Assembly (NCBI GenBank): GCA_024364805.1
Contig: CM044490.1
Location: 90,571,397-90,592,263 of the forward strand
Length of the DNA stretch: 20,867 nt
From: Euprymna scolopes
Lineage: Eukaryota > Mollusca > Cephalopoda > Sepiida > Sepiolidae
Direction: 5' to 3'
Shown here one piece after another: positions 9,530 to 17,040 of the stretch. The notes below the pieces were generated by a model, which was not told the origin of the DNA, ran no database searches, and worked only from the letters and a program-made list of their open reading frames with translations. Each line of letters begins with the position of its first letter. Positions within the stretch are counted from its first letter, which is position 1. Made by a program: the position numbers and the translations under genes.

Positions 9530-9655
9530 TATTGAGAGTCGCAGGCTGTCTCTAGAAATATATGGAAGGATTTCTTCCAATGGCGCCATGTGTCTGCCGT
9601 GTCAGGTTGACTAGGATCCAAGTTAAGTCGCTCGGGTTTTAGGTATTTCTCCATG
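9530..9655 (-). pseudogene. E2 gag N-terminus (fossil)
   Basis: The minus-strand ATG lies exactly at the LTR/interior junction (9655-9653) and opens MEKYLKPERLNLDPSQPDTA followed by DTWRHWKKSFHIFLETACDS. The pattern of a short basic/acidic start followed by a W..W...F helix is typical of the gag start in this gypsy lineage. Only the start is recognisable; the rest of gag is not seen. Confidence 0.65.
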
Positions 9656-9762
9656 TTTTGTTAGTTGAATAAATTGAAGTGATGCTAGAGAGAGGGAAAA
9701 AATCACGAGACGATTGGAAGGCTTGGTAGAGCTTAAGGAAGCTTTATTCAACTAACAAAACA
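9654..9762 (-). repeat. E2 upstream LTR, 109 bp, with perfect 20-bp inverted ends
   Basis: Starts TGTTTTGTTAGTTGAATAAA and ends with its exact reverse complement TTTATTCAACTAACAAAACA. The match to 6654-6743 is clear. On the minus strand the AATAAA lies within the first 20 bases, so most of the block would be R/U5 and almost no U3 is present. Confidence 0.85.
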
Positions 9763-9766
9763 TTAT

Positions 9767-10060
9767 TTCACCACAAATCCTGCCATGAATAAATCTATGG
9801 ACTTTTCTAATTGCATAAATTATTGCTAAACGTTCTTTTTCAATTTGAGAATACTATCTCTCTACAGGCAAAAGTGATCTGGAAGCATGAACTATTGGCT
9901 TTGTTGATTCATTTTCCAGTCTATGGAGAAGTACTGACTGCTCTTATACTGTAATCAGTTGCATCTGATGCCACAATCAATTCCTTCTGTGGATCGTAGT
10001 GTGCCAGTGCTAAATCAGATAGCAGGTATTTCTTAATCTCTTCAAATGCACTTTGGCACA
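9767..10060 (-). pseudogene. E1 RNase H-like region (fossil)
   Basis: Minus-strand text shows LLSDLALAHYDPQKELIVAS (about 10030-9970) followed by DATDYSIRAVLLHRLENEST (about 9970-9910), the ALxHYDPxKELIxAxDAS block that begins RNase H in gypsy pol. An HASRSLLPVER-like block follows near 9880, and VHRFIHGR-like text near 9790 precedes the E2 boundary. The region is broken. Confidence 0.7.
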
Positions 10061-10230
10061 TCTCCAACATTCCAAACTTTTTCCTTTGTTCTTGGGAAAT
10101 GTTTTTTGTTTTACCATAAGGACGCGGGATGTAGTTTTTTCCTCTATCCTAGCGGTGTTCCTTTTCAAATTCATCAATTTCTGACATTCTTCTGTCACTT
10201 TTTGCAAGTTAATTTCTGGATCTTGCTCCA
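10060..10230 (-). pseudogene. E1 gag C-terminal part (fossil)
   Basis: Minus-strand text QDPEINLQKVTEECQKLMNL (about 10225-10166) and a following ECWRC-type Cys motif (about 10110-10095) match the end of gag in this gypsy lineage (DPEINLQKLxEECQRLxNL, then a zinc knuckle). The matching upstream part of gag lies beyond the Helitron at 10231-10839. Confidence 0.65.
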
Positions 10231-10839
10231 TCTATATATATAAAAGCGAAAATGTATGTATGTATGTATGTATGTATGTATGTATGTATGTATGTATGTA
10301 TGTATGTGTGTTCGCTTTTTGTGTATGTCTACAAAAGGCTTTTTTCACCATGATTCTCGGTTGGCTCGCTCCTTCTTAAAACTTTTTATATGCTGTCTAA
10401 ATAATAATATCTACGACTAAGGAACTCGGGTCACAGCTATCTTTAATTTACCCGACTTTTACAAGCTATTTGTGAGATATTTTTTGATCGCCGCGTAGCG
10501 GGGAAAACAAAAACTGGCTTCCAGCACAAAACTAGATCAAATATCACGCGACTTAACGTTCTTGCACCTGCTAATTTCGGTTTATAAACATCAGCTTAAC
10601 ACACTGATCTATTCATTTATTCCCGTGGTCGAGATGGTTAGGTCGCAGGTTTTTTTCCCCATTTCCTTTCCACCTCCGCGTCAAAGGTTTGGAGTTCAAG
10701 CCTATCTTTCTTCTAAAACTTTTTTTTTTCTTTTACACCTCCAAACAGCGTTTTTTTTTTAAACAGGGTTGTTTTGATCTACCCCCCCCAACACACATCT
10801 CCAAATACCCGGGCAACGCCGGGTACCCCCCCTCGCTAG
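10231..10839 (+). mobile_element. Non-autonomous Helitron, 609 bp, inserted in E1 gag
   Basis: Starts TCTATATATATAAAAGCG and ends with a hairpin, TACCCGG (10806-10812) / CCGGGTA (10819-10825) with loop GCAACG, then CTAG (10836-10839). It sits between A (10230) and T (10840) with no target duplication. These are the defining marks of a Helitron: 5' TC, 3' hairpin plus CTRR, A-T insertion site. No Rep/helicase coding is present, so it must have been moved by an autonomous relative. E1 gag-like text lies on both sides (CYIFVQGLTTTPKDKDLR at about 10915-10860 and QDPEINLQK at about 10225), which independently confirms the boundaries. The interior includes a TATG microsatellite and T/C-rich runs. 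Confidence 0.85.
10252..10307. repeat. (TATG)n microsatellite
   Basis: About 14 uninterrupted TATG/ATGT units just inside the 5' end of the Helitron. Microsatellites at this place are frequent in Helitron families of this general type. Confidence 0.95.
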
Positions 10840-10844
10840 TAATC

Positions 10845-11520
10845 GATAAAATCTTTGACCTTAAATCCTTGTCCTTCGGTGTTGTTGTCAGTCCCTGAAC
10901 AAATATATAACACTTAAACATGTCAACTAATAAATCTTTTAATTTAAATAGTTCACACTAGGCGTTGACTTTACCCGCATATGATCAGTTTCTTCTTTTT
11001 GCATGTTCAAGCATTTATACCTCGTATGGAAAAGGATGTCTCTTTCACCAAATACCGGGTACAAAATTCAAACAGTTTCCGAAAAAGAAATATCTTCCGA
11101 TTTCTTTGGTAAAATCAAATTCGTAAATTTTGTGTTTTCCGACGTACCCAATTTCTGAAGTAGGAGTGTGATTCTTTCCTCGTCCAACCACTTCTCACAT
11201 CTTTTTGTAAAAATCATCTCGAACCTAGCATAATAGGCAGGAAACGTATCAGTCACCTCGTTCTGGGTCGTATTTGAACTGCTCTAGAGAGTTGGCTATA
11301 CCCTCTGCCGAAAAAAAAATGTAGATGCGCCATCTTTATATTTTTGTGACAACACAGTTTCACATAATAAACGATTCTCTGTGGTTTGGTGAATGACGAG
11401 TGATTCAAAGCGTTCTTGCTGAATCAACATCCGTTTTGGAAATTCAATTTGAGCTTTTTGCTGAGCGATCAAGCTCTCAGTTAACTTTTTCGTCTACTCT
11501 GAAGACGTTTTTTTTTCTTT
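10845..11520 (-). pseudogene. E1 gag N-terminal and central part (fossil)
   Basis: From the right: QQKAQIEF-type coiled-coil text (about 11470-11440) with QQERFESLVIHQTTEN (about 11420-11375), then TFPAYYARFEMIFTKRCEKW and LDEERITLLLQKLGTSENTK (about 11250-11130), FTNLILPKKSEDISFSETV, and near the Helitron CYIFVQGLTTTPKDKDLRSK. This succession, a helical N-terminus, an FxxYxxRFE block, LLLxKLGTxExxKxTNxILP and FxCLIFVxGL, is that of a Ty3/gypsy gag capsid. It is broken and belongs to E1. Confidence 0.75.
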
Positions 11521-11574
11521 TAAACGCACAAATACAAAGTCAACGTATACAAAATTTTGTTCCAAAAAATAAGA

Positions 11575-12385
11575 TGTGCGCGAGCCTTTTCTCGTCTCAC
11601 ACAAAAACACGCGGTCACATCTCAAGCTATATTACTTGTCACATACATACGCACACACAAACATACGTCCACACACGTACATATACTCACATTCACGTGT
11701 ATACGCGCACACGTTAACGTACACACATGTACTCACACACGCGCACACGTATGCACACAAGGACAACGTCACTTCCCCTTTCAAAGGAAATCCACACATT
11801 CGCAAAAGACCAGCAGAAACACCTAGAAGCCTCCTAGCTGGATGGTCTACAGACCGACAGCGTGCCTTTTCGGCATGCGCATACGCGCATACCTCACACC
11901 ACTTGCTACTATGTGGGACAAAAAGCTATCATACCGTACGTACACTTTATACGCTTTCTATCTCCATAACCTGGATTGACATTCTCACTCTTTCTCTCTA
12001 TATATATACAACTTGTCCCTGAGAATACCTTTGCGTAGCTGACTGCTAACTGATGTCAACCCTCTATCCTCTTCTTTGTCTACACGCTGGACTATCATTC
12101 TCATTTCTACTATATTACTCACTTCTTTTTCCACGTGCGAACAAACGATAGTGAGATGAACACACATTTCCTTTTCTTTCTACACCACCAGTCCCACAAC
12201 AAACGATGGTTACACCCGCGCGGACATGAATACGTGTACTATCTAAAACATTCATTCTTTCAACAGTAAATAAACGACACGTTTATCTTATCCATCAATT
12301 GAGTCTTTGTTTCCTTCAATTCCATTCGTTTCATTATTTTCTTTTGTAACGGGATTAGGATTTATATATGTCCTAGTCCTCTGCA
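11575..12385 (+). mobile_element. Solo LTR, family A copy 2 (LTR retrotransposon fossil)
   Basis: 811 bp, starting TGTGCGCGAGCC and ending TCTGCA. It matches 2193-3019 over its full length in the same orientation, for example TAAATAAACGACACGTTTA near 12268-12286 and near 2908-2926. It keeps the CACACGTA-rich segment, the CTATGTGGGACAAAAAGC block (about 11910), the AATAAA signal and a terminal palindrome (12352-12379). No matching 4- or 5-bp target duplication is seen: AAGA precedes and GATG follows. It starts just beyond the gag end of E1 but in the opposite orientation, so it is not an E1 LTR. Confidence 0.75.
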
Positions 12386-12790
12386 GATGTTCCCCTTCAG
12401 ATCTCATCACGAAAAAAAAAAAAAAATTGTCAGCACTTGAGAAATGTTCGAAGAGAAAAAAAAAATTCACCATACAAAATATCAATAGTTTACAAATTTT
12501 CAGATCCTTTTCGTCTTTTTCAAATACACGTAAACTTCTTTTAAGAATTTTTTTATGACAGAAAAACGATTTCCACTGTACAATTCGTTTTATCGCATTA
12601 ACCGAAAACAAAACACCCCCGAATCGCTTTTCAAAACAGGCCGATATGACGTCAACTTTTCAGAAAGTTCAAAGAAAAACGGCAATAAGGATATCAAAAG
12701 TCTTTGTACTTGCGTGAATACACGTCTTTCGCTTTCTAAAAAGTATTTCCTTAATCGGATATCAATTCTTTGAGAAAGTTTGCTGTTTTC
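12386..12790. other. Sequence downstream of the family B promoter block
   Basis: AT-rich stretch between the family A LTR and the family B promoter block. If the family B repeat is an LTR, this is the minus-strand continuation of copy 2, but I find no clear similarity to the corresponding part of copy 1. The overlapping open frames (12288-12611, 12555-12773, 12590-12853) show no known motif. Confidence 0.4.
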
Positions 12791-13134
12791 GCATCGACTG
12801 ACTGGTTTTGGCGCAAAAATGCCCCTTTTATAGATTTCCAACCGGCTTAACAAACATTGTCAGGAAAAATAAATTTTCAAATTGCTTTCTTCATAATCCG
12901 ATTGGATGAAACAAACATCTTTGTGACATAAGATGCTTTCAAAGACGCCCGTGGTAAAAGGCCGAGTTTAGTTTATATGCCCACAGAATTTGCATGGGTG
13001 TAGAAAGGAAATGTGCACGTAGCTGAAATGATTTTTACACAGCTGTGTGCGCAACTGGATTTTATAGTTGGGGGCTGCATGCCATTATTCTATTTGAGTA
13101 GATCTCGCTGTGACGGCAGCAAGACTCCGATAGA
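12791..13134 (-). repeat. Family B repeat, copy 2: CCAAT/TATA promoter block, inverted
   Basis: The reverse complement matches 917-1255. On the minus strand it keeps a CCAAT box (about 12901), a TATA box (CTATAAAAGGGGC, about 12833) and the initiator-like CCAGTCAGTCG (about 12805-12795) at the same spacing as copy 1. Divergence from copy 1 is substantial, yet these three motifs are kept. It lies about 12 kb from copy 1 in inverted orientation and abuts the 180-bp tandem duplication at 13129. Confidence 0.6.
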
Positions 13135-13490
13135 ATACTGCTTACACATCATTCGATTATCTGTCATTTTTCTTGAGAGAGATGAATTCCGTAAGTCTCA
13201 TGCAGACATGATTCAGTAGAAGGCTTCTGCAGAACATAATCTGCATTCTTGCAGATTTTTCTGGGGACTGAACTACGCAGGTTACCAACAAACACCTCAG
13301 AATTTAGTGATAGAATACTGCTTACACATCATTCGATTATCTGTCATTTTTCTTGAGAGAGATGAATTCCGTAAGTCTCGTGCAGACATGATTCAGTAGA
13401 AGGCTTCTGCAGAACATAATCTACATTCTTGCAGATTTTTCTGGGGACTGAACTACGCAGGTTGCCAACAAACACCTCAGAATTTAGTGA
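13129..13490. repeat. Recent 180-bp tandem duplication (two copies)
   Basis: Unit 1 (13129-13308) and unit 2 (13309-13490) are aligned with a period of exactly 180 bp and differ at only about three positions (near 13200/13380, 13242/13422 and 13284/13464). That is about 98 percent identity, far closer than any other repeat pair in the window. The duplication starts at the boundary of family B copy 2. Confidence 0.9.
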
Positions 13491-13656
13491 CCGGTAACCC
13501 TCCCTAGTGGGGTCTGAATTCACCAAACTTTTGCTTAAATAATAATCTCCGTTTGACTTAAACGTGGAGACAAGGAGATATAGGACCAGAAGTCCTGAAA
13601 ACTTCAGAGTGACTTTCACTCCAGAGGTGCATACTTGCACCAAATGAAATACTTAC

Positions 13657-13738
13657 CATAAGTACTCCAATGGTATCAAAGTTACTGAGTTCACTCAATG
13701 CTTTTTCTCGGAAGGCGTTGAAACTCCAAGATTCAACA
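13657..13738 (-). CDS. Possible internal exon, minus strand (unidentified host gene)
   Basis: On the minus strand a candidate acceptor, CTAAAAACAG|T at 13739/13738, is preceded by a branch-point-like TACTGAC about 20-25 nt upstream. It is followed by one base and 27 open codons, ESWSFNAFREKALSELSNFD then TIGVLM after an initial V. These end at a very strong donor, ATG|GTAAGTATTT (13657/13656). The 82-nt size is reasonable for an animal exon. The helical, charged composition looks more protein-like than neighbouring frames. I do not recognise the protein and no linked exon is visible. The acceptor has a poor pyrimidine tract, so chance remains quite possible. Confidence 0.22.
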
Positions 13739-13928
13739 CTGTTTTTAGCCAATGTCAGTACGTTGAACAACACTCTTTATATTTCGATATTCCTTTTTAA
13801 ATAAAGTTGATTTACATTTTAGTGAAGATGTTGGTATTTTGCTTGGAAAATAGTGGCCCATTTTTATTATTCAATTACACTTCGGATACATCTATAGATT
13901 TGTGAGATAATTTTTAAATATTAGATTT

Positions 13929-14140
13929 TGTAGTAGACTGGTGGATATATTATATATATCCCCCAGTCGTACAAAATAGGAAAAATGAATTGAATTGAGA
14001 AAGAAACAAACAACGCGTTTATTGAATAAACGAACTGGAATTTATTTCATGAAGAAACAAATGAAAGAAAAGGGTACAACACGTGTTTAGTTTGGTGTGC
14101 GTCTCTCACTGTTAACTGGTGAGAGGGAAAGTCTATTGTT

Positions 14141-14176
<36 letters not shown>

Positions 14177-14654
14177 AGAAAGTCAATCCAGGCCATGGAG
14201 AAAGAAAGTGTGTCAGGTGTACGTACTGTCTGTTGGCTCTTGCCGTCACATAGTAGCAGGGGATGTGAAGCGCGCGGGCACGTGCCCCAAAAGAGAGCGG
14301 TTGGTCCGTCGACCGCTCAGCCGCTCAGCTCGGGAGCCGAATCGAAAAGAAGGAAACAGCTCAGGTCTCTGGCTTTTGTAGTTGTTTCCGGTGGTCTTTT
14401 GCACATGTGTGGATTTCCTTTAAAGGGAAGTTACGTTGTCCATGTGTGCGTACATGTGCGCTTATATGTGCGTACATATATGTACGTTAGCATATGAGTG
14501 TATGCACGTGAATGTGAGTGTATGTACGTGAACATGAATATATGTACATGTATGTATGTGCGCGCATATGTTAGTGTGCACGTATGTGTATGACAAGAAA
14601 AGTGGCTTGAGATGTGAACGTGTGTTTTGTGTGAGACTAGAACAGGCTTGCACA
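13929..14654 (-). mobile_element. Solo LTR, family A copy 3 (LTR retrotransposon fossil) with ATTT target duplication
   Basis: 726 bp, starting TGTAGTAGAC and ending TTGCACA on the plus strand, flanked by ATTT on both sides (13925-13928 and 14655-14658). Read on the minus strand it starts TGTGCAAGCC and carries the TCTCACACAAAACACACG block, the CACGTA-rich segment, a CTACTATGTGACGGC block, a GTACGTACAC block also found in the other copies, AATAAA signals and a terminal palindrome (13936-13968). The GA microsatellite at 14143-14173 grew inside it. The clean ends define the family: TG...CA with a 4-bp duplication, as in Ty3/gypsy. Confidence 0.8.
14143..14173. repeat. (GA)n microsatellite
   Basis: About 15 GA units within family A copy 3. 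The other two copies have a short CT-rich stretch at the same place (for example about 2611-2625), from which it probably expanded. Confidence 0.95.
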
Positions 14655-14826
14655 ATTTTGGGAAAGCACTTTCTGTGTATCGTGGATAAATATCTCTACT
14701 AGGCGATTTGGCTACTCCCTTATCTTGCAGGGAGCATTAATTTCGTCTGTCCCCTGAAAAACAATCTTAATCTCTGTGGGAATCACGATCGATCAGCAGA
14801 GAGAATTCTGGAAGCAACGAGGAAAT

Positions 14827-14831
<5 letters not shown>

Positions 14832-14894
<63 letters not shown>
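14832..14894. repeat. (CT)n microsatellite
   Basis: About 31 uninterrupted CT units. Confidence 0.97.
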
Positions 14895-14898
<4 letters not shown>

Positions 14899-15264
14899 CC
14901 TTTCCATTGGACTCTCCAGCGTCGACGATCTTTACTTAAAAATAACTGCTTACTAACTTTCGACAGCCCAAATAAATTTCAACTCTTTATATTTTCCTTA
15001 TTCAGACACTGTCCAGCTTTCTCCCTTTCAAATAAATACTTTCACTTGCATTAAAAGAAGTTTTATCTTTCCTTTTATGCAACGTTTAATTTAGATAGAA
15101 CTAATACATAGATTTATTTCACAAATCTTTACATCCAGGGCGGTCAACACGACCAAATGGCTATCTTCATCTCGATTTTATTCTAAACAACCATATCCAA
15201 AACACTAATGACATGTAATGGTTTTTAGATAATAAATTGATTTTCTTGATACATGCAATTTTTC

Positions 15265-15335
15265 CGTTTATTTATTTATTTGTTTATTTATTTATTATAT
15301 TTATTATATTTATTTATTATTTATTATTTATTCAT
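15265..15335. repeat. TTTA-rich simple repeat
   Basis: Irregular run of TTTA, TTTG and TTAT units of about 70 bp. Confidence 0.85.
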
Positions 15336-15457
15336 TAATATTTAAGTTTTATTTGTTTTTAATATTGCCACTCAGACTTAGGATTAGTGGTAGGATTAAG
15401 CAACGGCATATGATTTTTTTATGACTTAACATTACCATTTTTCATATTTTAGTTTCA

Positions 15458-15516
15458 TGAAAAAGCCCAAGTCTGAGAATGCTCGAAAGAAGTTTTATTT
15501 TTTACTGAGAATTACA
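15458..15516 (-). repeat. LTR-like terminus of E3
   Basis: Plus-strand text starts TGAAAAAGCCCAAGTCT and ends GAGAATTACA. It matches 17041-17097 (TGAAAAAGACCAAGTCT ... GAGAACTACA). On the minus strand both read TGTARTTCTCA.TAAA, comparable to the start of the E2 LTR with its early AATAAA followed by CTTC. The two copies are in the same orientation, 1.58 kb apart. Confidence 0.6.
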
Positions 15517-15781
15517 TAGGGACGACTATGAGTACTACAGTTGATTTAAGGAAAGAAAGAAAACTCAAAGAAAGTGAGCATAAGCGGAAGTTAAAAGGGT
15601 TTTTTTTCAACCCATTCTCTGCCACTCAGTCAAGTTTGTAAGGTTGAGACGTCAGGCTACATCAAATCTCAGGCGTGGGTTTAAAATGAAAAAATAAAGA
15701 GAAAAGAAACAAAAGTTCAAAGCTGATAGTTTTCAGCTAAGTATGGGGAGATTCGACGAACTCTAGTAGAGCATTAAAGAT

Positions 15782-16010
15782 TCAGTACCTCAGTACCTCA
15801 TCATCCTCTGAAGATTTCTTCTGTTGATTAGCTGAGTAGGGAGGAGTAGCAGTCAAATTTTCAAGGATACAGTGTTCGATCGCATTTGGTAGAGGATCTG
15901 AATTGTTGGACTGCAGAGGTGCATTTTTTAGCAGTTGTTTCGCCGACACAGGATCTAGTTCTGCCTCTAAACTGATCGTCCTATCGCCCAATGGAGATAA
16001 GTAAGGTAGG
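15782..16010 (-). pseudogene. E3 pol C-terminal tail (fossil)
   Basis: Minus-strand text VPLPYLSPLGDRTISLEAEL followed by DPVSAKQLLKNAPLQ corresponds to the integrase end and start of the tail in E2 (SLRHINPLGE ... LELDSTEDFS). An acidic Asn/Pro/Ser-rich stretch follows to 15782. The upstream integrase lies beyond the insertion at 16016-16552. Confidence 0.6.
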
Positions 16011-16015
16011 GGCAC

Positions 16016-16552
16016 AAGCCAGCCCTCAATCACGTGACAGAATATATAAAAGGCGAAATCACAAACCTTTACTCCTCTTTTAACCTGACCCTGCATGGGA
16101 GCAGACTTCGCCTGGGGCTTAGGCCCCAGGCTGAATGTGAGTACTACGAGCTAACAATGGCTCCCTTCTAACTACTATGTATTTCCACGTGCTGTACCCA
16201 CACAGACTTTATCATTCTATGGGACTACCCAAACGAACATTCTTTGTCATGCTAAAGAACATACAACTCACACACACACAAGACAACACATCAACACACT
16301 CAAGACTTTGCCCTTTCTTTCTCTCTTTTAACTGACTTCCTTTGTTCCAGCGACTACTAGCTATAAACATGTGTAAACAGAACTGAACTGTTCTCTTCTT
16401 CAACCAGTTGGCATGATATTAATTCTATCTTCACACAAGAACACTTCAACCTACTAACCTTTTTCTCTTGTGTACACGCTACTAACGAAGATAACAAATA
16501 AAGTTTTATTAATATAGAATGAAACTCCATTGCGTTGTTTCTCATTTCTATA
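16016..16552 (+). mobile_element. 537-bp insertion in E3 with GGCAC target duplication (LTR-like)
   Basis: The 5-bp sequence GGCAC occurs immediately on both sides (16011-16015 and 16553-16557). E3 coding similarity runs up to each copy: the integrase end NNGRETTVP on the right, LPYLSPLGD on the left. The inserted block carries a plus-strand TATA-like ATATATAAAAGG (about 16040-16052) and an ACAAATAAAG poly(A)-type signal (about 16493). Its left end AAGCCAGCCCTCAATCACG resembles the start of family A (AAGCCTGTTCTAGTCTCAC), and there are further weak resemblances such as GTGTACACGCT near 16470. It lacks clear TG...CA ends. Probably a solo LTR related to family A but without the CACACGTA-rich segment. 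An unclassified short element is the alternative. Confidence 0.55.
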
Positions 16553-16557
16553 GGCAC

Positions 16558-17035
16558 TGTCGTTTCTCGTCCATTATTGAAATGAACATGAACATAGTCA
16601 AGATTAAGTTTAAGTAGATTTATGGTCTCGACTAGGGGCTCAAATTTACTTCCGTGTACATATTGCTTTAAAAGGACAGACTTAGCGTTTGTTATCCATG
16701 TGGGCATGGTATCTCGAGTGGTCGATTTCCTTCGAAAATTAAAAAGACTTCATGGAGAGTACAATTAGTGGAGGTGGAAAGCAACGAGTGAATGCTGTGG
16801 AGGGCTACATCCAGTACTCTTTCCCAATTTGTAATATAGAGGTTTCTCAATTGTAGAGACAGGCTAACCGTTTGCTAGATGATATCATTATATCTTTCTA
16901 CTTGAAAGCAGTCTTTCGACTAGTAGTCATGCCTTGAGAAAGCAAGAATTTCTTTAGTTCTTTTCGACATAAAAGCAGTTCCACGATCAGAATGTACAAA
17001 GGAAAAGTTTCTAAATATGGAGAATAAGCTAAAAT
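16558..17035 (-). pseudogene. E3 integrase part (fossil)
   Basis: From the right on the minus strand: FSLFSIF and FSFVHSDRGTAFMS (about 17020-16965), the central integrase block with the HSDRG motif. ERYNDIIWQTV (about 16890) corresponds to the AERYNG block. IPTWITNAKSVLLKQYVHGS (about 16705-16645) and LDYVHVHFNNGRETTVP (about 16605-16553) close the integrase. The same blocks occur in E2 at 8684-7700, so the two are members of one lineage. This copy is broken. Confidence 0.75.
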
Positions 17036-17040
17036 TATAA

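Larger units (their letters stand above)
6654..9762 (-). mobile_element. E2: broken Ty3/gypsy element with short (109-bp) LTRs, nested in E1
   Basis: Bounded by a 109-bp LTR at 9654-9762 (upstream) and a partial match to it at 6654-6743 (downstream). The interior on the minus strand shows a gag start (9655-9530), reverse transcriptase (about 9480-8820), end of RNase H and integrase (8684-7579), and a pol tail (7333-7031), in normal order. The gag is much shorter than usual and there are several breaks, so it is a fossil. Comparable parts of the two LTRs differ at about 5 of 78 positions (about 6 percent), which suggests a moderately old insertion, younger than E1. Its integrase text is of a different gypsy lineage from E1 and the same lineage as E3. 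Confidence 0.8.
4950..11520 (-). mobile_element. E1: old broken Ty3/gypsy retrotransposon, split by three later insertions
   Basis: Running right to left, recognisable pol and gag parts appear in the expected order: gag-like (about 11520-10050), RNase H-like (about 10060-9767), integrase core (about 6655-6265) and integrase C-terminal region with tail (about 5745-5082). Inside it lie a Helitron (10231-10839), the E2 gypsy element (6654-9762) and a LINE 3' end (5750-6260), each of which separates gypsy-like coding sequence on its two sides. Some expected pol parts are not seen, and there are many breaks in the parts that are. No convincing LTR pair is left; a family A LTR in the opposite orientation starts just beyond the gag end. 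It is a fossil and the oldest layer of this nest. Confidence 0.75.
14659..15457. other. Unassigned stretch with microsatellites
   Basis: Contains the CT microsatellite (14832-14894) and a TTTA-rich tract (about 15265-15335). No gene, RNA gene or element end is recognised. The open frame at 14776-15054 is driven by the CT repeat (Leu-Ser repeats) and is not counted as a gene. Confidence 0.6.
15458..17040 (-). mobile_element. E3: broken Ty3/gypsy remnant of the E2 lineage, split by a later insertion
   Basis: On the minus strand, integrase text (about 17035-16558) is followed, beyond a 537-bp insertion, by the pol tail (about 16010-15782), a purine-rich 3' region, and an LTR-like end (15458-15516) with an AATAAA-type signal. 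The sequence is recognisably the same lineage as E2: both share FVHSDRGTAFMS, NNGRETTV and the tail architecture. Gag, reverse transcriptase and most of RNase H are not seen here. It has several breaks and is a fossil. Confidence 0.7.

Noticed and set aside
2193-12385. Family A copies 1 and 2 as the two LTRs of one 10-kb element (direct orientation, about 9.4 kb apart).
   Set aside because: All recognisable gag and pol sequence between them runs on the opposite strand, copy 1 has its own likely target duplication, and a third copy is plainly solo.
12288-12853. Overlapping frames on both strands next to family A copy 2.
   Set aside because: AT-rich, no known motif, and they straddle the LTR border, so they are not one gene.
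13344-13643. Minus-strand frame with a hydrophobic segment LKFSGLLVLYLLVSTF that looks like a signal peptide.
   Set aside because: It has no ATG, a stop lies just upstream in frame, and it runs into the tandem duplication; no splice acceptor clearly feeds it.
14776-15054. Plus-strand frame with a long Leu-Ser repeat.
   Set aside because: It is a translation of the CT microsatellite.
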